NCBI GenBank assembly: GCA_003140915.1
Contig: PLLI01000035.1
Span: 1 to 9,275, forward strand
DNA from: Candidatus Omnitrophota bacterium
Lineage (GTDB): Bacteria > Omnitrophota > Gorgyraeia > 2-01-FULL-45-10
Reading direction: 5' to 3'
DNA length: 9,275 bases
Of this stretch, positions 1 through 7,445 are shown one piece after another. The first letter of the stretch is position 1, and every line of letters starts with the position of its first letter. The position numbers and the translations under genes are program-made. The notes under the pieces were generated by a model that did not search any database, was not told the origin of the DNA, and worked only from the letters and a program-made list of their open reading frames with translations.

Positions 1-781
1 TCCCGGAGCCCAGCAATATTATCTTTATACCGGCATTTTCGGATAACCTGTCTATGAGCTTTGCAAAATTATCCGGCGACCACCGCTGGGAAGGATAATA
101 CCCGCCCGGGTGGATCCCGATCAAAAAGCCCCCTGTTATATTCTGCCCGCGCATGAAATTTTCTACGATCGTCTTATCTTTATCGCTGACGACTATCTCC
201 GGTATCACTTCTTCCGCAGCGATCCCGAATTCGCCTGCCAGGCTGATTGTATCTTCGGCCATCGTCCCCTTTAGCCCTGCCGGGGACACTTTCAGATTGA
301 AGAAGACGCCTCTCCCGGCTATGTCAAAACCCAACCTATAAGGAGCGCGGCTTACATATGCAAGCATCGCCGTCCGGAGGGTATAGTCCCTAAGAGGGTC
401 TATCGCGAGATCAAAATGCCTATCCCTTACCCTGCCGGCCAGGCTTAAAAACGTGGAGATGGAAACTCCGTCATCATATGAGATAACATCGTCTATCGAT
501 GGCTGCCCTATGGCTAGTTCACATATATCCTTTCTGGCTAAGAGCGTTATCCGCGCGGAAGGGAATTCTTTCCTCAGCGTCTTTAGAAGAGGCGTCGTAA
601 CGATGAAATCACCGAGCCTGTCCATCCTTATGACCAGTATTTTTTTGATATCTTTTTTATCGAATCGTTTTACTGGTCCTTTTACGAAGAGGCTCACGAT
701 AGTCAGCGCTATACCTCGCATTGAAAGATATATGTTTAAGACGGCTTGCTTTACGCCCGGGCTTATAGTCATCAGCATCAT
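1..781 (-). CDS. GT9 (heptosyltransferase-family) glycosyltransferase, 3' end outside window
   Basis: GT9 enzymes such as WaaC/WaaF transfer heptose or another sugar from a nucleotide donor onto growing LPS core at the inner face of the inner membrane. 260 residues are visible and the frame is still open at base 1, so the C-terminal part is missing. The N-terminal acceptor-side motif ILVIRMDRLGDFIVTTPLL is at residues 48-66; its Asp58 aligns with the catalytic Asp of the WaaC 'MGD' motif (family knowledge). The donor-domain opening IGIHPGG is at 221-227, followed by a Trp-Ser-Pro motif. The first 47 residues are a longer lead-in than usual for GT9. The start is ambiguous: ATG at 781 gives an ATGA overlap with the upstream stop, ATG at 778 gives TGATG, and a third in-frame ATG is at 772. 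A GAAAGG at 783-788 sits better for 778 or 772. The exact sugar is not predictable. Confidence 0.9.
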   Translation of the reverse strand, partial: MMLMTISPGVKQAVLNIYLSMRGIALTIVSLFVKGPVKRFDKKDIKKILVIRMDRLGDFIVTTPLLKTLRKEFPSARITLLARKDICELAIGQPSIDDVISYDDGVSISTFLSLAGRVRDRHFDLAIDPLRDYTLRTAMLAYVSRAPYRLGFDIAGRGVFFNLKVSPAGLKGTMAEDTISLAGEFGIAAEEVIPEIVVSDKDKTIVENFMRGQNITGGFLIGIHPGGYYPSQRWSPDNFAKLIDRLSENAGIKIILLGSG

Positions 782-1758
782 GCCTTTCTCTTCCCGGCGA
801 AGACTTCTACAACAGGCCCGTTACCGGAGGCTATATTAATAAAATAAATTACGGCGGTGCCAAAGAGTACCACCGGCAACAGCATAACCATTAAGAATAT
901 CGTATAGAGCCGTAAAAAAAGATCAGGCCTTTCCGTATATTTGCTTCTCTTGAAGAATTGGTATAAGAGGTTGGGCTCACAGCCCATAGCGTTAAAGAAG
1001 GTCTGTGCGAGGAACGGGAAATTATATTCGATGGAATTTTTGCTTAAACGGATGATTTTGAAACCATTCTTTTCCAGAAGAGAGCGGATCGTTTTCGGGG
1101 AATAGAAGTAGAGATGCCTCGGCAGATCGAGGCCAAGCCATCTCCCCACGCTTATCCGGGCTTCGATGCTCTCTATATTGGGAACCGAGATAAAGATAAC
1201 ACCGTCGTCTTTCAATAGGCCGCGGACCTTGCGCAAAAGGTCCGATGGGCGGCTCATATGCTCGAAACTTTGCCAGAAAGTGACCGCGTCAAAGAAATTT
1301 TCAGGCAGTCGCACATCGTCTATCCCGCCGCAGAACGCATGAACGCCTTCGATCTTTCCGGTTATCTCGACCGCATAGGGCGAGGTATCGAGGCCATAAC
1401 AGTCCCAGCCCCCGGAGTTCATCTTCTTCAGAAAATCTCCGTTGCCGCACCCGATATCCAGGATAGCGCCAGGGCTCGATACCTTCTCTATCTTCCGTAC
1501 GCGCATCAGCATGAAAAAGTTCATAATAAAACCGAAGATGCCGAGGCAGGACGGGGTCTCGCTTCCGTAGTATTCTTTAAAGTCCAGGGACTTTGCCTCT
1601 TCGGGACGGACTTCGGTATCAAGAGATACCAGGCCGCATGAATCGCACCTGATGAGCTGAAAGAGTTTGTCACAGAGAGCATCCACACCCTTTGCTTCGA
1701 TAAAGAACGAGGCGTCATGGGAACCGCAGAGATTGCATAGCTTCCGGATTTTGGGCAT
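778..1758 (-). CDS. SAM methyltransferase with N-terminal zinc-ribbon-like module and C-terminal membrane segment
   Basis: 326-residue class I SAM-dependent methyltransferase, probably methylating a sugar or lipid-linked glycan. An N-terminal four-cysteine module (C8-x2-C11 and C38-x2-C41, each followed by Gly) resembles the zinc-ribbon lead-in seen in many methyltransferases of surface-glycan clusters. The Rossmann core follows: DIGCGNG at 101-107 (SAM motif I), acidic Asp124 for the ribose, FDAV at 156-159, then WQSFEHM at 162-168. A hydrophobic stretch at about 287-309 is a likely single membrane helix or membrane anchor, followed by a short basic tail ending GKRKA. It starts 9 nt after the stop of the GT4 gene (1768-2946), without a strong Shine-Dalgarno, and its TGA overlaps the start of the GT9 gene. 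The acceptor is unknown; zinc binding and membrane attachment are inferred. Confidence 0.9.
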   Translation of the reverse strand: MPKIRKLCNLCGSHDASFFIEAKGVDALCDKLFQLIRCDSCGLVSLDTEVRPEEAKSLDFKEYYGSETPSCLGIFGFIMNFFMLMRVRKIEKVSSPGAILDIGCGNGDFLKKMNSGGWDCYGLDTSPYAVEITGKIEGVHAFCGGIDDVRLPENFFDAVTFWQSFEHMSRPSDLLRKVRGLLKDDGVIFISVPNIESIEARISVGRWLGLDLPRHLYFYSPKTIRSLLEKNGFKIIRLSKNSIEYNFPFLAQTFFNAMGCEPNLLYQFFKRSKYTERPDLFLRLYTIFLMVMLLPVVLFGTAVIYFINIASGNGPVVEVFAGKRKA

Positions 1759-1767
1759 AGTTATATA

Positions 1768-2946
1768 TTAGCCACGTTTCTTTTTTGCCAAAATTTTCTT
1801 ATATAGCTCTTCCGTCTTGCGCGCTATTATCCTGGCGTCGAACTTTTCCTTCACTATTTCGTAACCAAAGCGCCCCATCTCTTCCATCAGTTTTCTATCG
1901 CCCAGGAGAAGGTTTATTTTCTCAGCCAGGGCCCTGTAATTTTTTTCCGGAAAGAGAAATCCGCTCCGCCCGTCCTTTATTATCTCGAAGAACGGCTCGA
2001 TATCGCTCGTCACAACCGCCTTGCGCCTGGCCATCGCTTCGATCAATACCAACCCGAACGACTCGGCGCTCTCTGTCCATGAAGGGTGGACTAATATGTC
2101 TATCGCTTCCATGATATCGTCGATATCCGTATAGAAACCGGTAAAGGTTACTTTTTTATCCAGGTTCTTCGCCCGGGCCAACTTTTCCAGATTCTCTTTT
2201 TCGGGCCCATCTCCCACTATTAAAAAATGGACGCCACGATTATATCTTAGAATTTCCCCGGCGGCAAGTATAACGTCCCCGTATCCTTTTTCTCTGACGA
2301 GCCGTCCGACCGTCCCGATGACCACGTCATCTCTACTCAATCCGAGGCGCGCTCTTATTGCAGCCCGGTCTACGGCCTTCTCCTTATCCAGATAGATGCT
2401 ATTATATATTACGGCGGTCTTTTCCGGTCTTATACCCTGACGGGAGATATAACTCTTTCTCGCCTTATCGGAGACCGCTATTACCATATCCAGAAAATTG
2501 TTTGATATGACGTGGAAGAGGCGGTGGACGAACAGCTTAAACGGATCGTTCCCGATCCACGTATGGGACCCGGCGCTCATATGCTCCGTCAATATTATCG
2601 CTTTCACCCGCGCGGCCTTGCCGGCTATGCATATTATGGGCCCGACCCGGCCCATATGCCCGTGCAATATATCATATCCGCCTCTTCTCAGTATAAAGAT
2701 GAGGCGCAATATCGTAACGATATCCTCATAACGCCCGAATTCCAGCGGGATGTGCGTAACGCCCATCCCTTTCAGCTGTTCGGCAAAATATCCTTCCGCA
2801 GGGGATGCCACATCGATCCTGCAGATGCTCCTGTCTATCGCTTTCAATAAAGAGAGGGTGGCCATGTTGGGACCAGTTATGGTAGAGTTATGCATTACCA
2901 TTAGGACTTTTATGGGAAGTGCTGTTTTTGCCATTTTATTATCCAT
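1768..2946 (-). CDS. GT4 family glycosyltransferase
   Basis: 392-residue retaining glycosyltransferase with the GT-B two-domain fold, expected to transfer a sugar from a nucleotide-sugar donor to a lipid-linked or core glycan at the cytoplasmic face. The N-terminal domain opens with a beta strand (about 12-18) and a glycine loop reading TGPNMA near residue 24, where many GT4 members have GGAE. The C-terminal donor domain begins with GTVGRLVREKG, continues with IVGDGPE, and carries the GT4 E-x7-E pair at E295 and E303 (in SFGLVLIEAMA context). Length is normal for the family. The start ATG overlaps the last 8 bases of the radical SAM gene (ATGGATAA); an in-frame ATG at residue 5 (base 2934) is an alternative, and neither has a clear Shine-Dalgarno, which favours translational coupling. 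Donor and acceptor cannot be assigned. Confidence 0.93.
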   Translation of the reverse strand: MDNKMAKTALPIKVLMVMHNSTITGPNMATLSLLKAIDRSICRIDVASPAEGYFAEQLKGMGVTHIPLEFGRYEDIVTILRLIFILRRGGYDILHGHMGRVGPIICIAGKAARVKAIILTEHMSAGSHTWIGNDPFKLFVHRLFHVISNNFLDMVIAVSDKARKSYISRQGIRPEKTAVIYNSIYLDKEKAVDRAAIRARLGLSRDDVVIGTVGRLVREKGYGDVILAAGEILRYNRGVHFLIVGDGPEKENLEKLARAKNLDKKVTFTGFYTDIDDIMEAIDILVHPSWTESAESFGLVLIEAMARRKAVVTSDIEPFFEIIKDGRSGFLFPEKNYRALAEKINLLLGDRKLMEEMGRFGYEIVKEKFDARIIARKTEELYKKILAKKKRG

Positions 2947-3856
2947 TATCGCATGAACCGCACAGGCTCACAAATCTCCTTCCTTTCAGGAGGCACTCTC
3001 TCACATGCCGGAATCTCTCACCGTGCCAGACGTCGATGATCTTTTCGGCCGTCAAATCTCCCATGGTCATTTGTCCCAGGGCGTCGTTACAGCATAGGCT
3101 CACTTTTCCGTCGGGCCTTACCACTAACTGCATGAATGGGTAGCTACATGAAGAGCGTAACGGCCGCCTTATTTTGCTCCTGTTCCGTGCCTGGCCCGCC
3201 CTGTTTGTGAGAACCTCGTCTTTTCGCCTCAACCAGATCTTTATCTTGTCCCGGTAGACCTTATTTTTAATACAATAATCACGAATTTCCCGCACCGGCT
3301 CGACGAGCTCCAGGTTATCTTCATAATTATCGATAGCCAGCTCATCGATGTATTTCATAAGAGTATTCAGTTTCTCTACGGTCAATAACAACCCGTTCGT
3401 CAGGATGGAGATAAAAGCGCCGGGGAGATATTTCCGCGTGATTTCGGCAAACTCCGATATCCTGTCATCCAACAGCGGTTCATTATTGGAAAAGAGCCCC
3501 ACCTTTCCCGCATACCCCAATTCCCGCAACTGTTCCATGATCGAAATAAATAACCGGCGGTCCATCAGCCTGAACGGCCTTGTGTCGGCATTTCGATTGA
3601 CCGGACAAAATGTGCAGGTATTGTTGCACCTGTTTATAGTTTCGATCTCGACAAGGCTGAAAAGAGGAAACGGCTTTATCGCCGCTATTTTTTCGATGCA
3701 CGCCCGGACCTCAGGCGCGCGTTTTCTATCGGCCACCATTGCCGCTATTTGTTTAATACACTTTTCATATATTAAAGGAAACCTCTTCTCGAACTGCGCT
3801 TTAATTTTAGGGCGGATCCCTTTATATATATTAATGATCATCTCATCGCTATGCAT
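2939..3856 (-). CDS. Radical SAM protein with SPASM/twitch-type C-terminal domain
   Basis: 305 residues. The radical SAM [4Fe-4S] motif C-x3-C-x2-C is at C77, C81 and C84 (RCNNTCTFCPV). A strand ending NNEPLLD at 124-130 takes the place of the usual GGEP SAM-binding motif, and TNG at 153-155 is also typical. The C-terminus carries C237 (CSYPF), a VRPDGKVSLCC block with C255 and C256, a GDL turn, and C299-x2-C302, the layout of SPASM or twitch domains that bind an auxiliary Fe-S cluster. The first ~65 residues are helical and charged with no assigned role. SPASM enzymes often modify peptides, but members also occur in polysaccharide clusters with undefined substrates; here a glycan or carrier modification is inferred only from its neighbours. 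The ATG directly follows the TAG of the GT2 gene; AGGTG (3866-3870) or GAGG (3861-3864) may be the ribosome site. The 3' end overlaps the GT4 gene by 8 bp. Confidence 0.92.
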   Translation of the reverse strand: MHSDEMIINIYKGIRPKIKAQFEKRFPLIYEKCIKQIAAMVADRKRAPEVRACIEKIAAIKPFPLFSLVEIETINRCNNTCTFCPVNRNADTRPFRLMDRRLFISIMEQLRELGYAGKVGLFSNNEPLLDDRISEFAEITRKYLPGAFISILTNGLLLTVEKLNTLMKYIDELAIDNYEDNLELVEPVREIRDYCIKNKVYRDKIKIWLRRKDEVLTNRAGQARNRSKIRRPLRSSCSYPFMQLVVRPDGKVSLCCNDALGQMTMGDLTAEKIIDVWHGERFRHVRECLLKGRRFVSLCGSCDNG

Positions 3857-4639
3857 CTATCCTCGCACCTGTTTTTTCCCCTTTTGTATCTCCCATAATT
3901 TGGCATTCATCATATAAACGGTCAAAAACGTCAGGAAGGCTATCATGACTCCATGAAAACCATCTATGAACCCCATCTTTAAGAAAAATTTATCTGTAGC
4001 ATAAGCAAACGGCACGATTATAAGTTTTAAGATGCGGTTAACCGGTTTAATACGCGCCCCCTTCGCGTAGTTCTGCTCGGCGAGGATCGATGTATAGCTG
4101 TTCATCTTATAGATATATTCTTCCAGGTTTTCGCATGTATAGTGGATTATCGGGTTCCGCAGATATCCGTATGACGCAACGGGCGCGATATCGTCATGGA
4201 TATCGTCCGAGAACCTGGCATAGCCTTTTTTGAACAGCCGCAGCACGTAGCCGGGATACCATCCCGAACCCCTGATCCATTTATCCATAAAGATATTTTT
4301 ACGTGGGAGATAATAAGCATTATGTCTCTTTTCGTCGGATAAGACCGATTCTATCTCGGCCCTTAATTCCGGAGATACCACCTCATCCGCGTCCAGATAG
4401 AATATCCAGCTATTCCGCGTCTTCTCAACAGCAACCTTCCTGTCAGGCTCACAGTAACCTTTCGGCGGGACGATGAAGAGATCGGAGGTGTACTCCCTGC
4501 ATATCTGAGCGGTAGAATCGGTAGACGACTGGTCTATTATCACTATCTCATCTACCCACCGCAGTGCATTGAGGCACCTTCGTATCTTTTTCTCCTCGTT
4601 CCTGGTGATAATTATAACAGATAGTTTTTCACGCGGCAT
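3857..4639 (-). CDS. GT2 family glycosyltransferase, WaaE/KdtX-like
   Basis: 260-residue inverting GT-A enzyme. It opens with the GT2 strand and ITRNEE (11-16), then VIIDQSSTDST around 33-43, and the metal/nucleotide-binding DADE at 83-86. Family-typical downstream motifs are GWYPGYVLRLF at 126-136, DIHDD at 147-150 (position of the WaaE-type 'VHE' motif), and HYT at 166-168. The C-terminal part (about 205-250) is hydrophobic and includes GFIDGFHG, suggesting membrane association. WaaE-like enzymes add hexoses to LPS inner core, so a core or O-unit glycosyl transfer is likely but the sugar is unknown. It lies 3 nt after a related GT2 gene (4643-5494), from which it probably arose by duplication, and ends directly against the radical SAM start. 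A perfect AAGGAG at 4652-4657 lies 12 nt upstream of the ATG, inside the end of the preceding gene. Confidence 0.92.
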   Translation of the reverse strand: MPREKLSVIIITRNEEKKIRRCLNALRWVDEIVIIDQSSTDSTAQICREYTSDLFIVPPKGYCEPDRKVAVEKTRNSWIFYLDADEVVSPELRAEIESVLSDEKRHNAYYLPRKNIFMDKWIRGSGWYPGYVLRLFKKGYARFSDDIHDDIAPVASYGYLRNPIIHYTCENLEEYIYKMNSYTSILAEQNYAKGARIKPVNRILKLIIVPFAYATDKFFLKMGFIDGFHGVMIAFLTFLTVYMMNAKLWEIQKGKKQVRG

Positions 4640-4642
4640 AGA

Positions 4643-5494
4643 TCAGCTAAGCTCCTTTTCCGTATATATTATCTTATTCGCCAATATCGGGTCATTGCGC
4701 CAGATGATCTTCCGGGCCGTCTTGTCCTTCTCGCTGCCCTGCCTTATCCAGAGTTTCATATACGACAAAAAATATGTGATCCCGGAAAGCGAGCATATCA
4801 GAAACCCGGGAAATCCGTCCATATATCCTGCTTTTAAAAAATATTTTATGAAGAAGACGGCGCATGGTTTTAATAAGAGATAATATGCACTGTTGAAATA
4901 ATTTATATGCACCCCCTTGCTTAACAGATCCTCGGCATTGAGGCTGGACCATAGATTGATCCGCTTGAAATAGTCATATAAGCTCCTGCATGTGTAATGG
5001 ACCAGGTCGTTGTCGAGCGTCCCAAGCAAACCGGATATGTGCATCGTCACGAGGTACTTTAGCCTGAAATCATATATGGCCTCCTCCTTGTTGAAGAGCC
5101 GGAGATTATCCTTTTCGTACCATCCGCAGTGTTTTATCTGCCTTCCCTCGAAGTTGTTCAGTCTTCTTAAAAGAAAACCACTCACGGTTATGGGAGAGGA
5201 CAATATTTTCAGTATCTCATTTTTCAGCTGTGGCGTAACCCGCTCGTCGGCGTCGAGGACAAGCACCCATCGGTTGCTCGCTTTATTGACGGCAAAACCT
5301 ATCTGTTCAGGGTACCCATCCATCTTCTTCTGGAATACCTTGTCTGTATATTCACGGGCGATCTCGAGGGTACGGTCGGCGCTGAAATCATCGATAACTA
5401 TAATTTCGTCGGCCCACTTGACCGATTCCAAACAATGGTCTATGTCGTTCTCCGCGTTCTTGGCCCCTACTATACACGTTACTTTTTCCCGCAT
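4643..5494 (-). CDS. GT2 family glycosyltransferase, WaaE-like, divergent paralogue
   Basis: 283-residue GT-A glycosyltransferase that aligns along its length with its downstream neighbour (3857-4639). Shared blocks include WADEIIVIDDFSADRT (27-42), DADER at 81-85, GWY at 124-126, LRLF at 131-134 and HYT at 166-168 (same residue numbers in both), and the GYMDGFPG turn in the hydrophobic C-terminal region. Two positions depart from the family: the N-terminal motif reads GAKNAE rather than TRNEE, and the His normally followed by an acidic residue (VHE/IHD) reads MHIS (H152), so the putative catalytic acid may be absent or supplied elsewhere. The C-terminus is about 25 residues longer than in its neighbour and charged. 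It begins 30 nt after the methyltransferase stop, with AAGGGG at 5501-5506 six bases before the ATG. A role in sugar transfer to the same glycan is inferred. Confidence 0.9.
   Translation of the reverse strand: MREKVTCIVGAKNAENDIDHCLESVKWADEIIVIDDFSADRTLEIAREYTDKVFQKKMDGYPEQIGFAVNKASNRWVLVLDADERVTPQLKNEILKILSSPITVSGFLLRRLNNFEGRQIKHCGWYEKDNLRLFNKEEAIYDFRLKYLVTMHISGLLGTLDNDLVHYTCRSLYDYFKRINLWSSLNAEDLLSKGVHINYFNSAYYLLLKPCAVFFIKYFLKAGYMDGFPGFLICSLSGITYFLSYMKLWIRQGSEKDKTARKIIWRNDPILANKIIYTEKELS
4652..4657 (-). promoter_or_regulatory. Ribosome binding site of the GT2 gene at 3857-4639
   Basis: A perfect AAGGAG 12 bases before the ATG at 4639, lying within the Lys-Glu codons near the end of the upstream paralogue. 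The spacing is longer than ideal, but no closer match exists and no alternative start is better placed. Confidence 0.5.
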
Positions 5495-5500
5495 CGCTTG

Positions 5501-5506
5501 CCCCTT
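5501..5506 (-). promoter_or_regulatory. Ribosome binding site of the GT2 gene at 4643-5494
   Basis: AAGGGG six bases upstream of the ATG at 5494, in the longest intergenic gap of the window (30 nt, 5495-5524). It supports this start codon and suggests independent initiation rather than pure coupling. Confidence 0.65.
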
Positions 5507-5524
5507 ACGGCCTTCGTACGGCCC

Positions 5525-6289
5525 TTATCCTGCCTTTTTGCAGATAGCCAAAATACCCGGGCTATCTGATTTGCCGTCATCTTTCGATATATAAAAATTT
5601 TCATACAGCATCTCCTGGGGCGGTTTTATCTTCGCGGCCCTGGAGATGAAATATACTAAAAATGAAATTAACCTTCTCGGCAAAAATCGCCTTAAATTAA
5701 ACGGGTCAAATATCCGCATTACCTTGAGCCTTGCCTCTATTTTATAAACTTCCTTTGGCCTGGTCAGGGCGTAGATATCCGCCATGCCGAACCCGCTTGC
5801 CGACAGCAATCTCCCAAGCTCCCCGGATGTGAATTTTCGAATATGCTCGGGATCAAAACCGCCCGATTCCGTTATTTTCCTCCTGGTGGAGATAAAGAAA
5901 AGCCCGCGCCTTTTCAGGACGCGTCTCAGCTCATCCAGCACACGCTCATGTTCCTTTATACCGTGAATAGTCTCGAAACAACAGACCGCGTCGAAATATT
6001 CATCCGGAAAACCGAGATGCGTAATATCGGCTGTGATAAAATTAATATTATTTTTTCTATATCTTTTTTTGGCCCACTCAATCGTACTCGGGCTGAAATC
6101 GACGCCTGTTACCACGTTGGCATATCCGGCGAGATGCTCAGTACCGTATCCAAAACCACAACCGGCATCAAGGACCCTTAAACCCTTTACCAGGTCTTTG
6201 ACAAAATGATACGTTGCCATAGCCTCCACGAATTGGGTATTGTGCGGCTCCGGCCTCGTCCTGAGATTAAGTGTTTTTGTTTTTTCCAT
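5525..6289 (-). CDS. Class I SAM-dependent methyltransferase
   Basis: 254-residue methyltransferase of the Methyltransf_11/25 type. SAM motif I is VLDAGCGFGYG (39-49), the ribose-binding acid is D64 in VTGVDFS, motif II is around ITADIT with D88, and FDAVCCFETIHG at 99-110 is the motif IV/post region. The C-terminal third contains a basic-hydrophobic stretch (RRFLPRRLISFLVYFISRAA) that could touch the membrane. The ATG lies inside the 3' end of the aminotransferase gene (23-bp overlap) without a clear Shine-Dalgarno, so expression probably depends on coupling; a later ATG at residue 24 (base 6220) is possible but would discard a conserved-looking lead-in containing EPHNTQFVEA. Position directly after the sugar aminotransferase fits a role in modifying that amino sugar (for example N- or O-methylation), which is inference only. 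Confidence 0.88.
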   Translation of the reverse strand: MEKTKTLNLRTRPEPHNTQFVEAMATYHFVKDLVKGLRVLDAGCGFGYGTEHLAGYANVVTGVDFSPSTIEWAKKRYRKNNINFITADITHLGFPDEYFDAVCCFETIHGIKEHERVLDELRRVLKRRGLFFISTRRKITESGGFDPEHIRKFTSGELGRLLSASGFGMADIYALTRPKEVYKIEARLKVMRIFDPFNLRRFLPRRLISFLVYFISRAAKIKPPQEMLYENFYISKDDGKSDSPGILAICKKAG

Positions 6290-7445
6290 GTCCGACTATA
6301 TCTACTACCGCGCTTATAACATCCTCGACATCCTCAGCGGCAAGTTTCGGAGATAGAGGTAACGAGACGGTCCTCTCCGAGATCCATTCCGCGTTCGGAA
6401 AGTCACCGGGTCTATAACCAAAATTATTCCTATAATAAGGATGGAGATGCAGCGCTATATAATGGACGCTTATGCCGATATTTCTTTTTATCATCTCCTT
6501 CAGAAAGCAATCCCGCGTCATTTTAAGATTGTCTATGTCAAGTAACAGCGTATACAGGTGAAGCGCGTGCCTGTCACCGGGCGCTACAGGTAAAGGCATG
6601 GCTAACGGCAGATCCCTGAAGGCCTCATCATACCTGCCCCAGATCTCTTTTCGTCTCCGCCAGTATTTATCTATCCGCGGCAATTGATGTATGCCTATCA
6701 CCGCCTGCAGATCGGTCATATTGCACTTGTATCCGTCGCATACCACCTCGTAATGTTTGTGCGATTTATCAGAAAATCTCGTCCAGGCATCTTCCGCCAA
6801 TCCTTGCATTGCGCGTATTTTTATCTTTTCGCTATAAGCGCTGTCATCGGTAATTACCATTCCGCCCTCGCATGTAGTAATATTTTTAGTAACGTAAAAA
6901 CTGAAACAGGCGAGGTCGCCGAGCGTTCCTATCTTTTTACCTTTATATTCGGCCTCGATCGCATGGGCGCAGTCTTCTATCACCTTAAGACGGTATCTTT
7001 TCGCGATAGCCAGTATCTCATCCATATCGCAAGGCCGTCCCGCAAAGTGAACGGGTATTATCGCCTTCGTCTTTGAAGTGATCTTTCTCCTGATATCTTC
7101 CGGGTCGATAGTCATCGTATCTCTTCGACAGTCGGCGAAAACAGGCCTTCCCCCGGCGTGGATCACGGCGTTCGCCGTACCGGCAAATGTCATGGAAGGC
7201 AAAATTACTTCGTCGCCATTTTGTATATCTATAGCGCGTATGGAAAGATGGAGGGCCGCCGTGCAGGAATTCAGCGCTATGGCGTATTTCCTGAGCTTAT
7301 ACCTCCTGAACATCTCCTCGAACCTTTTAGCTTTCGGTCCGGTACCTATCCAGCCGGATCTCAGGATATCGGTTATCTCTTTTATCTCAGGTTCCTCAAT
7401 CAATGGTGCGCCGAATACTAAAAAATCTTTACGTTTTTTATACAT
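6267..7445 (-). CDS. DegT/DnrJ/EryC1/StrS family PLP-dependent sugar aminotransferase
   Basis: 392 residues, the usual length for this family, which converts a nucleotide-linked keto-sugar to an amino sugar using glutamate or a similar donor. Visible signatures: GWIGTGP at 31-37, ALNSCTAALHL (57-67), GDEVILPSMTF (77-87), GRPVFAD (99-105), PVHFAGRPCDMD (131-142), EDCAHA at 157-162 with Asp158 facing the PLP pyridine nitrogen, and the Schiff-base lysine K187 in FSFYVTKNITT followed by CEGG. The overall pattern is like ArnB/PseC/QdtB-type enzymes, but the substrate cannot be assigned. No 4,6-dehydratase or oxidase making the keto-sugar is in this window. The start overlaps the upstream GT4 gene by 8 bp (ATGTATAA); a weak GGATGGA at 7451-7457 is 5 nt upstream and partly inside the palindromic repeat. 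Cysteine is frequent (C61, C106, C139, C159, C180, C192), with no obvious metal motif. Confidence 0.95.
   Translation of the reverse strand: MYKKRKDFLVFGAPLIEEPEIKEITDILRSGWIGTGPKAKRFEEMFRRYKLRKYAIALNSCTAALHLSIRAIDIQNGDEVILPSMTFAGTANAVIHAGGRPVFADCRRDTMTIDPEDIRRKITSKTKAIIPVHFAGRPCDMDEILAIAKRYRLKVIEDCAHAIEAEYKGKKIGTLGDLACFSFYVTKNITTCEGGMVITDDSAYSEKIKIRAMQGLAEDAWTRFSDKSHKHYEVVCDGYKCNMTDLQAVIGIHQLPRIDKYWRRRKEIWGRYDEAFRDLPLAMPLPVAPGDRHALHLYTLLLDIDNLKMTRDCFLKEMIKRNIGISVHYIALHLHPYYRNNFGYRPGDFPNAEWISERTVSLPLSPKLAAEDVEDVISAVVDIVGHGKNKNT

Noticed and set aside
453..839. 128-codon open frame on the plus strand
   Set aside because: It overlaps the 5' part of the GT9 gene in antisense, and the GT9 frame carries the conserved DRLGD and HPGG motifs.
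2934..2946. ATGGATAA followed closely by another ATG at two junctions (near 2946 and near 7454) as a shared regulatory motif
   Set aside because: The stretches sit in different frames and roles at the two sites and are short and A-rich; chance explains them.
3348..3917. 189-codon open frame on the plus strand
   Set aside because: Antisense to the radical SAM gene, whose cysteine motifs and family features are unmistakable; the plus-strand product shows no domain.
5504..5521. ACGGCC direct repeat in the 30-nt gap before the GT2 gene
   Set aside because: Only a six-base unit repeated twice, with no palindrome or extended match; too short to call a site.
5010..5594. 194-codon open frame on the plus strand
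   Set aside because: It lies antisense to the GT2 gene at 4643-5494 and the end of the methyltransferase gene; the translation has no recognisable motif and low-complexity Ser/Leu content typical of a shadow frame.
6267..6289. A-rich overlap (A6 and A5 runs) as a programmed frameshift fusing the aminotransferase and methyltransferase
   Set aside because: Both proteins are full length with their own start and stop, and there is no slippery heptamer plus stimulator that I can point to; a normal coupled overlap is simpler.
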